Shown here piece by piece: positions 12,543 through 21,898 of a DNA stretch of 56,612 nt (within the stretch, counting starts at the first letter, position 1; each line of letters opens with the position of its first letter). The translations under genes were made by a program, and so were the position numbers. Source of the DNA: Bacillota bacterium (GTDB taxonomy: Bacteria; Bacillota_I; Bacilli_A; Erysipelotrichales; Erysipelotrichaceae); the NCBI GenBank assembly GCA_023388535.1, contig JAEWFZ010000027.1, forward strand, positions 1 through 56,612. The letters are read 5' to 3'. The notes beneath the pieces are model-generated. The model did no database searches and was not told where the DNA came from. It saw only the letters and a list, made by a program, of their open reading frames with translations.

Positions 12543-15512
12543 TTACTTTAATTCTAAATCACCTTGTTGCTGTTGTTGATTTTGATATTTTTCAATGAGT
12601 TCTTGCGTCTGCTTTTTTCTTGCGATCATTTCCTGCTCTTTCTCAACTTCATGCTGTAAATCATCGTTTAAATCGATAGCATCTGGGAGCTCATAAGATA
12701 CCTTTATTTTGTTTTTATCGCCTTGGTTAAACATGGTATTGATATGTTCTTGAAGATCGTTCGCCGCTTGTAGACCAGCCTCATCATTATCGAAGATGAT
12801 GGTGATGGAATCATAGGACGTAGCCTTATGACGGACATTCATATGAAAATCAATTACAGATATCGCAGCACCTACACCATTTACGGAAAGATAGTCACAT
12901 TTTGAATCATCTTTATTCATTCTTTTCAAAGTTTCGTGACTCATAGCGTCAATCACAGACTCAGTTACCACAAGATCTCTACTACCATTATCTTTATAGA
13001 TACCCATTGATTTCTTAGATCCAGCAACATCTCGATAACCTATATCATCATTGATAGATCGTGTGGTAGCAAATCGATTAATTGCTCCGAGATTTCCTAA
13101 TACATTTCCAACCATTACTATTTTGTTATCTTTACTTTGGTATAACAGATTCGATTCAATGTAATTGTTGACAACTTCTGGAGCAATTTTTCGAGTATTC
13201 GTTAAATAATCAATCAATTTGTCGTTATTCTTTGCAGCAACAGGGAGCTTAAATATTCCATGTTCTACTTTCGTTTGAACGGGATTAGCTCGAATCGCAT
13301 CAACGTTACTGTAATAATAGGATACTAGTGATTTTATCGCGTCTTTTTGACTTTTTTCTTCAAAGTGCATGATGAAATCTATAACACTTCCGCCAACATT
13401 ATTGGTTGAATATCTCATGAATGTATTTTGATCTGGATAGATACGGACTGAATCATGCTCTGCTAAAGAATAGAGTTTACCCGTTGGTCTAGTAACTTTG
13501 AACCCAAGGACATTTTCAGCGTAGTCTGTGATCTTTACTAGTTTCTTCATCTCTTCCAAAGTCGCTTTTTTCTCTTGAGTTGCGTTTTTAACTTGTTGTA
13601 CTACTTTAATTCCTTCTACATCAGAGTATTTAACCTCAACAAGATTTCTCTTTTCCTTAGTTCTAAAACGTAACAGTCTTGATTCAAGATCATCAGTTAA
13701 ATCACTTAGTTCAACTTTTATCCTCTTGGTTTTCTCTTTTTCATCAAACAAAGATGGTTTTAAAAGACTTTCTAGTTTTGAGGCTTTTATATAGTTTTTT
13801 AAGTTAAGAAGAGGTTCTCTACTTTCTTGGGATTCATATACGTTTAAACCCTTAGGAAAATCGGTTTCAAAGGTTAGTGTTTCTCCGTCATTTTTCAAAG
13901 GGATTAGTTTAAGTGTCATTTGCTTAGATTCAACCACTTCAAGTTCAACAGAGTAAGTTTGATTACGCTTATTGTCATGCGCAAACTCTAATTGTGAGGT
14001 TGAGAATAAGTATCTTTTAATATCGTTACCTTCCCGAGCTAATTGAAACAAAAGTTCGGGTTTTTCTTTTAGGATCGATCCCCAATGTTGAGTATAAGCT
14101 ATCGTATTCTCTTGAGTATTAGTTAGATTTAACCCTAATTCTACTTGTTGAAAGAAGGAAGCGAACTCTGCTCTTAATTCTTCTAAAGCATAAAAATAAG
14201 GCGTTGAATCAGACATGAAACGATCCATACGTTTTTTGTGACCTGTAGCATGAGCTAGTTCGTGCCATAAAGTAGCATAATAATGTTCTTGATCCACAAA
14301 ACGTTCTACTTCTGGCATGACCACTTTATCTTGACGATAATTGTAATAGGCACGGGTTCCTTCGTGATGGAAACCTCCGTCTAAATTTAAGTTTTCTACG
14401 ACCTTCTTGCTATAGGTTTTAGCTAGTTCGTGATCGAACTTAGGTTTATACAACATTGAAAGATCTAATTCTGGGATACCTTTAATTTGAGCAGCATTGA
14501 ATACCACCGAAGTTTTAAAAACTGTTCTGAAATTATCCTGCTCTTTTTCTTTCTCTTCTTGTGATAATTTGTTGAAAATAGAGAAATCCACAGGTTTATT
14601 GTTTCTTTTGTCAATTACACTAAAAAACAGGATTTTAGATCCAGTTTCGCCTTTAATAACATTCCATCCTGCATCCTGAGCTTGTTTAAAGGTACACCAA
14701 CGCGGATCGGTGTACCCTTTGCGATAGGCTTTGTTTAATAAGGAAATCATATTAATTCCGTTATAAGGTTGATCGGTAACCGCATTGACTGGAAGTCCTA
14801 TCGAACTATCCCAACCTTGTCGCCAAGGTAAAATCCCTTTTTCAAAACTCTGCATTAAATCATCTAAGAGATCTTGTTGAGCGGTATTTAGCTTAACTGG
14901 CGGACGCTCTAGTTGATAGGTTAATTGTCGCGTTAATTCCCATGCTTGTAATGCTTTGATTTCTTGATGGGTTAATAAATGATTATCCTCATAGATGTTT
15001 TTATATTGTGATAACTGCTCTTGTTGTTCTTTAGATAGATGTTCATCAGCATAGTCTTGATAGGTAGTTCTTAACGTTTCCAAGCCATCTTTAAGATGCA
15101 CCATTTCAAAAACACTTAAGTAGGTTTCATTTAAGAATTTCTTTTCTTCCTTTTCACGTATTCCTAACGGAGTGTAATCAAAATTGATAATACTTGTACT
15201 TAATCGTTGTAAAAAACTCCCTTCAACAGGGAGCTGTGTAACCCAATCTATTTTCACGCTCTTATTAGTAATAAATGGTGGCAGCGATTCTTTGATAGCC
15301 TCTGGAATTTCATAGTTATCGGGTAGTTTTTCTTTCCCTGTACTAATTAAACTAAACCTGCCTTGTTCACTCAGATGCTTTTGGTAATCCTCAGTGTCTT
15401 TTACCAGTTCAGAACTTCCGTCATCATAAACCTTATAGACCTCGCGATTAGTTCTAAAGAAAAATTCCGCTTCTTTGGGGCTTAGATATTTAATCGTTCT
15501 TCCTTCACTCAT
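12543..15512 (-). CDS. ArdC-type metallopeptidase fused to TOPRIM primase-like domain
   Basis: The start at 15512 (MSEGRTIKYLSPK) is chosen because AAAGGGAG lies six bases upstream; the ATGs at 15515 and 15530 are also open. The product is about 989 residues. The middle is ArdC-like (LPWRQGW, YNGINMISLLNKAY), with the zincin motif HELAHATGH at about 417-425 and a downstream EELRAEFAS. The C-terminal third resembles the DUF3991/TOPRIM part of mobile-element primases, with ESVIDAMS and the acidic DNDEAG. ArdC proteins are known anti-restriction factors, and TOPRIM primases prime the incoming strand. A Gln-rich tail ends it. It overlaps the upstream small gene by eight bases. Confidence 0.85.
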   Translation of the reverse strand: MSEGRTIKYLSPKEAEFFFRTNREVYKVYDDGSSELVKDTEDYQKHLSEQGRFSLISTGKEKLPDNYEIPEAIKESLPPFITNKSVKIDWVTQLPVEGSFLQRLSTSIINFDYTPLGIREKEEKKFLNETYLSVFEMVHLKDGLETLRTTYQDYADEHLSKEQQEQLSQYKNIYEDNHLLTHQEIKALQAWELTRQLTYQLERPPVKLNTAQQDLLDDLMQSFEKGILPWRQGWDSSIGLPVNAVTDQPYNGINMISLLNKAYRKGYTDPRWCTFKQAQDAGWNVIKGETGSKILFFSVIDKRNNKPVDFSIFNKLSQEEKEKEQDNFRTVFKTSVVFNAAQIKGIPELDLSMLYKPKFDHELAKTYSKKVVENLNLDGGFHHEGTRAYYNYRQDKVVMPEVERFVDQEHYYATLWHELAHATGHKKRMDRFMSDSTPYFYALEELRAEFASFFQQVELGLNLTNTQENTIAYTQHWGSILKEKPELLFQLAREGNDIKRYLFSTSQLEFAHDNKRNQTYSVELEVVESKQMTLKLIPLKNDGETLTFETDFPKGLNVYESQESREPLLNLKNYIKASKLESLLKPSLFDEKEKTKRIKVELSDLTDDLESRLLRFRTKEKRNLVEVKYSDVEGIKVVQQVKNATQEKKATLEEMKKLVKITDYAENVLGFKVTRPTGKLYSLAEHDSVRIYPDQNTFMRYSTNNVGGSVIDFIMHFEEKSQKDAIKSLVSYYYSNVDAIRANPVQTKVEHGIFKLPVAAKNNDKLIDYLTNTRKIAPEVVNNYIESNLLYQSKDNKIVMVGNVLGNLGAINRFATTRSINDDIGYRDVAGSKKSMGIYKDNGSRDLVVTESVIDAMSHETLKRMNKDDSKCDYLSVNGVGAAISVIDFHMNVRHKATSYDSITIIFDNDEAGLQAANDLQEHINTMFNQGDKNKIKVSYELPDAIDLNDDLQHEVEKEQEMIARKKQTQELIEKYQNQQQQQGDLELK

Positions 15513-15693
15513 CATCTTCTCCCTTTGCATTGTAATCGTTGGCTAACCATTCAACATAAGAAAGATCGCTTGGTTTCGTTAGTTTAATTTCTTCCGTTTT
15601 CTGATCTTCATATAACAATAGTCCTTCTTCGTCTAGATATTGATCCATATCTAGTTGATGTTCATCAATTATTTGCTTTAATAAATCTTTCAT
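15505..15693 (-). CDS. Small acidic protein coupled to the ArdC/primase gene (62 aa)
   Basis: An acidic protein (MDQYLDEEGLLLYEDQKTEE, ending NAKGEDDE) with GAAGGGAAG upstream of the ATG. Its last codons carry the ribosome site and start of the ArdC/primase gene, so translation of the two is coupled. It is preceded by palindrome copy 4. No family is recognised; being acidic and in an anti-restriction operon, a helper role is conceivable but unproven. Confidence 0.6.
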   Translation of the reverse strand: MKDLLKQIIDEHQLDMDQYLDEEGLLLYEDQKTEEIKLTKPSDLSYVEWLANDYNAKGEDDE

Positions 15694-15715
15694 ATTTAAC
15701 TTCCCTTCTTTTTAA

Positions 15716-15739
15716 AAATGTGGCAACTTTGCCACATTT
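15716..15739. repeat. GTGGCAA palindrome, copy 4
   Basis: AAATGTGGCAA-CT-TTGCCACATTT between the VirB6-like gene and the 62-residue gene, followed on the minus strand by TTTTTAAAAAG and then the ribosome site. Confidence 0.75.
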
Positions 15740-15744
15740 AATCA

Positions 15745-17664
15745 TTATTCTTCATCCTCGCTTATTGGAGTCCAGCGTTCGGATTCACTTTCATATCGAC
15801 TAGCATCATTTTCATAACGACTTGGATCTATTCCATATCGCTTAGTATCTTGTCCTAGATCTTTGAAAGTGGATTTCGGTTGATTACTAGTACTACTATC
15901 GTAAGAATCTCTTTGCCTTTCATAGCTAGGATTCGACTGATTATTTGAATTTCTCGTTGATGCTTTTGCAGTGCTTTCATAACTAGGTTTAACGGGTTCG
16001 GTTGAATTATTATCGAACTCGCTAGTGCTAGAGGATTTGTTTTTGTAATTAGCCCACATTTTTCTTGCAGCTTGATCTCTTTGCCCTGCTTTTATATTGG
16101 AAACCATACCAACTCCTGCCCCTGCTTGAGCAGCATGAGAAACCGATTCAACCGTTTTTCCAGCTCCTTGTTTAATAACCATACCCGCTCGTCCTACTTG
16201 TCTTACTACTTTTCGAGTTGCTAAACGGTTAGCACTTCTTGTGTATAAAGAATGTCCCGCATATTGCATAGCTCTAGCTGCTGAAGCAACAGGACTTTTA
16301 CCTTGGATAGTGGTTGTAAAATTCTGATATGGAATCGAATTACCACTTGAAGCACGAGATAGAGGTGTATCGGCTACAGAATCATCAACGCTCTGGCTTT
16401 GTGCAGGATTTTGACGGGTCGCAATCGTCTGTCCGCCTCCAGAAAACGCGGTGGATTTACTCGTGGTATTTCCCTGTGAAGAAACATTACCACTTGTAGT
16501 TGTCGCTGCACCAGTTGAGCCAAATGCTCCTGCTGTGGCTCCAGCCATTGAGGCTGCTTTTGTAGCGTTAAAAGTACTTGCTGCACGGTTAAAGATATTT
16601 TGTGGACTTGCCCCTAACATCCTTCCCGCTCCATAGACGGCTCCAGCCCCTAGAGTTGTAGCCATACCTGCTCCTGTAGCTAATCCTCCAGCAATAGCTC
16701 TAGGCATCCCACCAATTCCAGACATCCGTAAGGTGGCTAGTTGTTGAAAGGAACCTCCCGCACTTAAATCCCCGCCAATGAGCGAAGCAAGCTCGGGCAT
16801 CCCTCTCATGATAATATTAGTTCCTGCAATAAAGACAATCGCAGAAATCAACACCCCTAAATTTCTCACCATTCTTGAACCCGCAAAGTGTAAAACAAAC
16901 AAAAGGGTAAGATACATGACAAAGTTAGTAATTAAATCTGAAAGCACTAGTTTAACCCAGGTACCAAATGAACTATCGTTGGGATCAATTAATCCAGAAA
17001 TTGGTAAAGGTGAAATAAGTATTTTCATACCCAAACTCATCACTCTTGCGGCAAACTGAATCGCAATTAAAAACATAGCAATTCCAGCAAATAACCCTAA
17101 AAAGAAGACGAGAAACAAATCAGAAAATCCTTTAAAATATTTGTAGTCGCTACTACCTGCTTGTTTCTCATTGATATCGGTAATATCGTTTAACGTAACC
17201 ATGACCGTACTTTCTGTTTCTGCTTGCTCCACGGTTCCCACTCCATCAAGCCCAGCAGAAACTAGAATTGTAGAAGCTTTGATTTCTTCATTGGAACCGA
17301 TAAAATTGCCAATATTAACGGTCGCATAGGTTGCTTGCTTTGTAATTTCTTGAACAACAAAAGGCATTAACAACAACACTATCGCAATAGGTATCATCCT
17401 AAAAAATAATATAGTTGGTTCAATCTGTTCACGAAATTGTTGATCTACCATGGTTTTTATAAGTATCTTAGAGATTCTGTAAACTAAAAATAAGGATAAC
17501 AAAGCTACTAGTCCAGCCCACCAATTCCATACAAAACGCTGTGATCCAATATCTAAAGTTACAATCTTTGTAATCAAATCAAATGCCAAATCCACAATCT
17601 GTAAAAATAACCAAACAATCCCCCATAGTAAACTACGGATAACATTAATAACAGGATCCATCAT
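15745..17664 (-). CDS. Polytopic conjugation channel protein (VirB6/TrbL-like)
   Basis: The 639-residue product has several membrane segments in its first 300 residues (for example LLWGIVWLFLQIVDLAF, FFLGLFAGIAMFLIAIQFAA, MYLTLLFVLHFAG, LISAIVFIAGTNIIM), then a Gly/Ala/Ser/Thr/Gln-rich hydrophilic tail. This is the layout of VirB6/TrbL components of Gram-positive type IV secretion systems, which sit in the inner channel. Just before the tail is GGMPRAIAGGLATGAGMATT. It is followed by palindrome copy 4 and preceded by the M23 peptidase gene, as expected for a transfer operon. Confidence 0.85.
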   Translation of the reverse strand: MMDPVINVIRSLLWGIVWLFLQIVDLAFDLITKIVTLDIGSQRFVWNWWAGLVALLSLFLVYRISKILIKTMVDQQFREQIEPTILFFRMIPIAIVLLLMPFVVQEITKQATYATVNIGNFIGSNEEIKASTILVSAGLDGVGTVEQAETESTVMVTLNDITDINEKQAGSSDYKYFKGFSDLFLVFFLGLFAGIAMFLIAIQFAARVMSLGMKILISPLPISGLIDPNDSSFGTWVKLVLSDLITNFVMYLTLLFVLHFAGSRMVRNLGVLISAIVFIAGTNIIMRGMPELASLIGGDLSAGGSFQQLATLRMSGIGGMPRAIAGGLATGAGMATTLGAGAVYGAGRMLGASPQNIFNRAASTFNATKAASMAGATAGAFGSTGAATTTSGNVSSQGNTTSKSTAFSGGGQTIATRQNPAQSQSVDDSVADTPLSRASSGNSIPYQNFTTTIQGKSPVASAARAMQYAGHSLYTRSANRLATRKVVRQVGRAGMVIKQGAGKTVESVSHAAQAGAGVGMVSNIKAGQRDQAARKMWANYKNKSSSTSEFDNNSTEPVKPSYESTAKASTRNSNNQSNPSYERQRDSYDSSTSNQPKSTFKDLGQDTKRYGIDPSRYENDASRYESESERWTPISEDEE

Positions 17665-17672
17665 ATCTACAA

Positions 17673-18737
17673 CTACCTCCTTGCTAAGATTTCTGGATTA
17701 TCAAAATCAATAAAATTTCTAGGATTAACAACCTTACCATCAACGCGTATGGACATATGTAAATGACAGCCAAATGAATACCCCGTGTTTCCACTATATC
17801 CTACAAAATCTCCTTGATTTACATAGGTTCCAACTTCATGTGGAAATGGATTGCGTAAATGAGAATAAGTTACAATTACATTCCCATTTTGAATCCATCC
17901 AAATTGATCGCCTTTAAACTTCCCCGTTGGTGGATGTGATCGTTCGTTTCTAACAATTGTTCCAGAAATAGAAGCAAAAATCGGTAATCCGCATCCAGTG
18001 CCTAAGTCTATTCCTGAGTGAAAACCAAGCTGTCCATTTAAAACACGATAACCAAAGTTAGAAGTAACTCTTCGTTTTTCCGCTAGCGGATAAATAAAGG
18101 TTTGATCTCCAATAGAAGATGTAATAATTAATCCACTTTCGGTAAGTGTCGGTGCATGGTCTAAATGACTTACTAGTGTTGACGTTGACATGGATTGAAG
18201 TTGGGTTGCCCAAGGTTCTTGTCCTTTTAGAAGGGACAAATATTCATCCCTAGGACGAAGTGAATAAGTATATTGGATGGTTGATTCTTTCAACCCTTCT
18301 TCATTTTCAAGTTCTACTTCTTGAGCCTTTTCAACCACCAAGGCTTTAACTTGTCGATCGATAAGTTGATGGAGATTGTATCGTGGTTCTTGTCCTTCTT
18401 CTAAAGGTTGAGAACTAATACCACTAATAATGTTTACCAACCACAAATCCTTAGGATTGATATTAACTTTATCTTGATAAGCGTCTATTACAGGCTTGTA
18501 ATAGGTAGTATATTCTAATCGACCTTGTTCGCTTTCTGTATAAAACACTACGCTATCCATTCCCTCTTTTTGTTTGTCACCAAACAAAAAGTCACCAATA
18601 CCTACGAAAAAATTGTGAATTGCAATAACTGGAGCCGCCACTACCGCAGCAGCCCCAATGATGGGTACTACAACAACGAAAAAAATAAGTAAAAGACTTA
18701 ATCCTCCAAGAATAATCTTTCTTCTAAATTTCTCCAT
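17673..18737 (-). CDS. Membrane-anchored M23 peptidoglycan peptidase of the transfer system
   Basis: An N-terminal membrane segment (about 8-40) is followed by a roughly 170-residue extracellular stem and a C-terminal M23/lysostaphin-type domain. H240 and D244 (FHSGIDLGTG) and the HLH motif at 325-327 (GCHLHMS) supply the zinc and catalytic residues, and YSHLRNPFPHEVG fits the family. The role would be local opening of the cell wall for the conjugation channel, equivalent to TrsG/TcpG-type hydrolases. The start is supported by GAAAGGAGGATGAC. The stem may be a VirB8-like or scaffold part, which I cannot confirm. Confidence 0.88.
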   Translation of the reverse strand: MEKFRRKIILGGLSLLLIFFVVVVPIIGAAAVVAAPVIAIHNFFVGIGDFLFGDKQKEGMDSVVFYTESEQGRLEYTTYYKPVIDAYQDKVNINPKDLWLVNIISGISSQPLEEGQEPRYNLHQLIDRQVKALVVEKAQEVELENEEGLKESTIQYTYSLRPRDEYLSLLKGQEPWATQLQSMSTSTLVSHLDHAPTLTESGLIITSSIGDQTFIYPLAEKRRVTSNFGYRVLNGQLGFHSGIDLGTGCGLPIFASISGTIVRNERSHPPTGKFKGDQFGWIQNGNVIVTYSHLRNPFPHEVGTYVNQGDFVGYSGNTGYSFGCHLHMSIRVDGKVVNPRNFIDFDNPEILARR

Positions 18738-18757
18738 GTCATCCTCCTTTCAAAAAC

Positions 18758-18773
18758 GTGGCAATCTTGCCAC
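18758..18773. repeat. GTGGCAA palindrome, copy 5
   Basis: GTGGCAATCTTGCCAC, followed on the minus strand by GTTTTTGAAAGGAGG, the ribosome site of the M23 gene. This whole block of about 40 bases is nearly identical to those at copies 6 and 7. Confidence 0.8.
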
Positions 18774-18776
18774 AAT

Positions 18777-20603
18777 TTATTGAATCAACCGTGTTGGATC
18801 CATCTCATTTAATTCTTTCTCAGTTGCTAGTACACGAATTGGGATTCTTCGATCACCGACAATAAACAAGGCTTCGCCTTGTTCTAAGTATTGAATCAAT
18901 TCAAACTCCGTTTCATTGATTTCTTCTAACTCGGTTAAATAGGTAACCGCGTCTTTTTTAAGTTTCTTTATCAATTTATAGGTAGAATTATTGAAGATAG
19001 CCTTGCCATGAATAAGTACTTTTTCACTGGCGAAGTCGCGGGTTTCTTGGGTTCCAAGAACCATCATATTTTTGTACTTTCTACTTCTTCTATAAAAAAC
19101 AGCAATTTCTTTTGCTGATTGTCCTTCTAATATAAATTCATGGGCTTCATCAATAATGAAAGCAGAATGATGAGAATCGTCTAAACACAAAGCCCAAGCG
19201 TAACGAAACATAATGTAGTTTAGCGTATCTTTTAATCCTTGATCTTTATCAATAAGATTTTTCGTACCAAACGCAATAATTTGTCGTTCTGCTCCATCAA
19301 GATCAATAGTAGTATGTCCATCAAAATAATATTTGTGTTCAACCATCATCGACTTAATTTTGATGGATAAATCACGTAATAAATTTACTTCAAGTTGCAT
19401 AGACTCATCATGTTTTATTAATTCAATACGATCTTGCAATACTTGGTTAAAGTCCGATACTATTGGATACTCATGGGGTTTCAAGTATCTAAAATTTGTT
19501 TCAAACGTAATCCCATGACGGTTATACATTTCAATCACTAGAGGACCAACCATGGACAAGGTATCCTCTTCAATATCAGATTTGTATAATTTCAAAACAT
19601 TCTTGAACTCATCAATGACATTGTAAATGGCTAATTCCGTGTCCCAAGCATTGACTTCTTCATCTTCTTCACTAGAAATAGGTTTCAAATCAAACATATT
19701 AATTTGAGATCCTCTAGTTCCCCAATTGATAAAGGTTCCTCCGTAATTTTCTGTAATGTATTGGTTTTTATTTTCTGGATCAATCCAACAAAGAAACATC
19801 TTTTCTCGGATACAATATCTAATGATTAGATTCATATCAGTAGTTTTTCCAGATCCAGAACTTCCAACTACAACAATATTTCCTGTTAATCTTGAATAAA
19901 TCGTTCGTTCATTTGGATGATTTTCAAAAAACATTGGATCAAAAATAATGGCTCCGCCATTATTTAATTCTTTACCTAACAAAAATCCTCTGGGATCTTT
20001 TAACGTTTCAAACACATAAGGCCACATCCCCGCAATACTTCCAGAAGGAAGTGGAACTCCCAAATTATAAGCAATATCTGACTGTAGTTTATTTTCTATC
20101 CATAAGGGGATGCTGGCTTTCATGATATCCATTTGCATAGCTCCAAGCGTACTGGCTTTAAAACCATCGGCTAAAAGCTGTGCTTTGAAATGGTTAGTAG
20201 TGTCGTTGACTTCTTCTAAACTATCCCCTGTAACGGTGTAAACCATTAGATAATTATGGGTTCGATCGTTATTGTGAGAGAGTTCTTTAATGTAGGCATC
20301 TAACGACTGTAACCGTTGACTCATGTTTTGTTTAACTGTAGGATCAGTTGTTTTCTGCCATTCTTGTTCCATCTCGCGGTATTCTTTCCGTAAATGAACA
20401 CTAGTATCCTCTTTTATCATTTGTGTCACTAAGGATACTTTGATATTAGGATTACTAGCATAGACGGATAACAGTCCTAAACTGAAGGTAGGAGGAAGTT
20501 GAGTTATTAGTAATTGTTTACAAAATACATCCCCCATCACGTAGTGATTCGTTCTTATTTGTAAGTTAGTGGGTGCATATTTCTTTCGTTTAACTAGGCT
20601 CAT
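18777..20603 (-). CDS. VirB4-family conjugation ATPase
   Basis: This is the energising ATPase of the type IV secretion system at the cytoplasmic membrane. The 608-residue product has Walker A GSSGSGKT at 247-254, Walker B SAFIIDEAHEFI at about 480 and the motif RRSRKYKNMMVLGTQETRDF, all typical of VirB4/TrsE. It overlaps the preceding TrsD-like gene by 14 bases. At about 608 residues it is shorter than many VirB4 proteins; the adjacent 215-residue protein may supply part of the N-terminal function. Confidence 0.92.
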   Translation of the reverse strand: MSLVKRKKYAPTNLQIRTNHYVMGDVFCKQLLITQLPPTFSLGLLSVYASNPNIKVSLVTQMIKEDTSVHLRKEYREMEQEWQKTTDPTVKQNMSQRLQSLDAYIKELSHNNDRTHNYLMVYTVTGDSLEEVNDTTNHFKAQLLADGFKASTLGAMQMDIMKASIPLWIENKLQSDIAYNLGVPLPSGSIAGMWPYVFETLKDPRGFLLGKELNNGGAIIFDPMFFENHPNERTIYSRLTGNIVVVGSSGSGKTTDMNLIIRYCIREKMFLCWIDPENKNQYITENYGGTFINWGTRGSQINMFDLKPISSEEDEEVNAWDTELAIYNVIDEFKNVLKLYKSDIEEDTLSMVGPLVIEMYNRHGITFETNFRYLKPHEYPIVSDFNQVLQDRIELIKHDESMQLEVNLLRDLSIKIKSMMVEHKYYFDGHTTIDLDGAERQIIAFGTKNLIDKDQGLKDTLNYIMFRYAWALCLDDSHHSAFIIDEAHEFILEGQSAKEIAVFYRRSRKYKNMMVLGTQETRDFASEKVLIHGKAIFNNSTYKLIKKLKKDAVTYLTELEEINETEFELIQYLEQGEALFIVGDRRIPIRVLATEKELNEMDPTRLIQ

Positions 20604-21237
20604 TCAACATTTCCTCCTTCGCTTCATCAAATAAAACTGCAAAGTCCCCTTTTGAAAAATAGACATCATTAATGAGGTTATTTTCGAAAATATTGGCTAG
20701 ATAGTTTTCGTAGTCAATTTTGTTTAGCTCTTTAACTAAAAAACCAGCTCTTCGATACTCATGGATTAAATCATGAAAATTCTTAACAAATTCTTTATCG
20801 TTCTTTCCTTTAATCATGATAAAAAATTCCAGTTCACGATTATAGAAAGCGAACTCTCGTGCTTTTTCCATGTCATCCGCAATCATTGATCTCACCCGAT
20901 CATCCTCTTCATACTCTTGTTGAATCCGTAATCGTTCTAAATGTTCATCAATATTCACAGGATTATGAACAAAAGCGTGATATAACGTAAAACCAAGTTT
21001 ATTAAAAACGTGGCGTAATTTGTTGATTCGCATAGCCTGATCTTGCGGACTATCCAGAAAGATATCGTGAGGACTTACTTTGATTCCTTTTATGATGACT
21101 TCTTTCTTGCCTTTCTTTAAGATAATTCCATTTAAACGAACTGAAGCAATGTCAACCCAGTCTAGAGTCGACATAACTTTTTTACGTTTCCATTTAGCCT
21201 TTCTTTGGGCTTTTTTCAACTCTTTAGACTCCGTCAT
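20590..21237 (-). CDS. TrsD/TraD-like conjugation protein (VirB4 partner)
   Basis: A soluble, charged 215-residue protein with a Lys/Arg-rich start (KKAQRKAKWKRKKVM), a central KVSPHDIFLDSPQDQAMRI and a later block ELEFFIMIKGKNDKEFVKNF. Size and position (between a VirB3-like gene and VirB4, overlapping both) match TrsD of staphylococcal conjugative plasmids and TraD of pIP501-type systems. Some of its strand/helix pattern resembles the N-terminal part of VirB4, so it may be a split-off VirB4 domain. The homology is inferred from layout and overall look. Confidence 0.6.
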   Translation of the reverse strand: MTESKELKKAQRKAKWKRKKVMSTLDWVDIASVRLNGIILKKGKKEVIIKGIKVSPHDIFLDSPQDQAMRINKLRHVFNKLGFTLYHAFVHNPVNIDEHLERLRIQQEYEEDDRVRSMIADDMEKAREFAFYNRELEFFIMIKGKNDKEFVKNFHDLIHEYRRAGFLVKELNKIDYENYLANIFENNLINDVYFSKGDFAVLFDEAKEEMLNEPS

Positions 21238-21532
21238 GATATCCCTCCCACTTAAAATTACGTTGGTTTAGTTTTGACCGTAAAAACAATTTGATAAATT
21301 CGTAAAAATTATGATAAATCGGGGTTGAAAAGGTAAGTAATATAGAGATTAACGCTGGAATAAATAATAGTACGAGTATTATCAGATTAAAAGACTGCAT
21401 CAAATTTACATATAAACTAATCAAAACTGCTGAAACCACAACCCCTCCAACCAAGATTATTAAGTCTTTAATTCGGTAACGATTCATAATATATTTACCG
21501 TTTTTGAAGTTTCTTGGACTATTAAACTCCAT
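21224..21532 (-). CDS. VirB3/PrgI-like two-helix membrane protein
   Basis: The start at 21532 (MEFNSPRNFKNGKYIMNRY) is chosen for the GAAAGGAGGATGAC site; an upstream GTG lies inside the palindrome and is unlikely. The 102-residue product has a short basic N-terminus, two adjacent hydrophobic segments (about 23-43 and 46-66) and a basic C-terminus, the layout of PrgI/VirB3 components. It overlaps the TrsD-like gene by 14 bases and is preceded by palindrome copy 6. Confidence 0.75.
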   Translation of the reverse strand: MEFNSPRNFKNGKYIMNRYRIKDLIILVGGVVVSAVLISLYVNLMQSFNLIILVLLFIPALISILLTFSTPIYHNFYEFIKLFLRSKLNQRNFKWEGYHDGV

Positions 21533-21547
21533 GTCATCCTCCTTTCT

Positions 21548-21573
21548 AAAATGTGGCAATCTTGCCACATTTT
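21548..21573. repeat. GTGGCAA palindrome, copy 6
   Basis: AAAATGTGGCAATCTTGCCACATTTT, perfectly self-complementary outside the centre, followed on the minus strand by AGAAAGGAGGATGAC. Confidence 0.8.
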
Positions 21574-21593
21574 ATTAAAAGCGAAGCAAATAC

Positions 21594-21884
21594 TTATACT
21601 CCGCTTGATAAACCAAATAAACTCAAAATGATGTTGATGGAATAAGCAATAACACCCCATAGAACAATCTTCTTCAAACTTTTCTGAAGAGGTCTTTGTT
21701 CGCGTTCATCTTCATCTTTCATAAAAAACCCTACCGCAGTTCCTACCGCCGCAAGACCAACAACAATTGGTATGGCGAAGTAGAGAAAGTTTATTAATGG
21801 CGTAGTAAACGCTCGCACGGTTTGCATGGCTTTGTTGTTATCAAAAGATGGTGCGTAGTTTAAAACTAATAGTAATTTATACAT
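21594..21884 (-). CDS. VirB2/pilin-like small membrane protein
   Basis: 96 residues with two long hydrophobic segments (about 27-54 and 72-93, LINFLYFAIPIVVGLAAVG and IVLWGVIAYSINIILSLFGL) flanking the highly charged loop KDEDEREQRPLQKSLKK. This layout matches VirB2/TrbC- or Maff2-type subunits of Gram-positive conjugation operons. It starts 15 bases after the lipoprotein gene, with AAAGGAGAAC as ribosome site. The exact family is inferred. Confidence 0.7.
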   Translation of the reverse strand: MYKLLLVLNYAPSFDNNKAMQTVRAFTTPLINFLYFAIPIVVGLAAVGTAVGFFMKDEDEREQRPLQKSLKKIVLWGVIAYSINIILSLFGLSSGV

Positions 21885-21898
21885 TATATGTTCTCCTT

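Noticed and set aside
21533..21568. N-terminal extension (ARLPHFRKE) of the VirB3-like and the parB-downstream proteins
   Set aside because: It is simply the palindrome and ribosome site read as codons; at copies 5 and 7 the same block has a stop.
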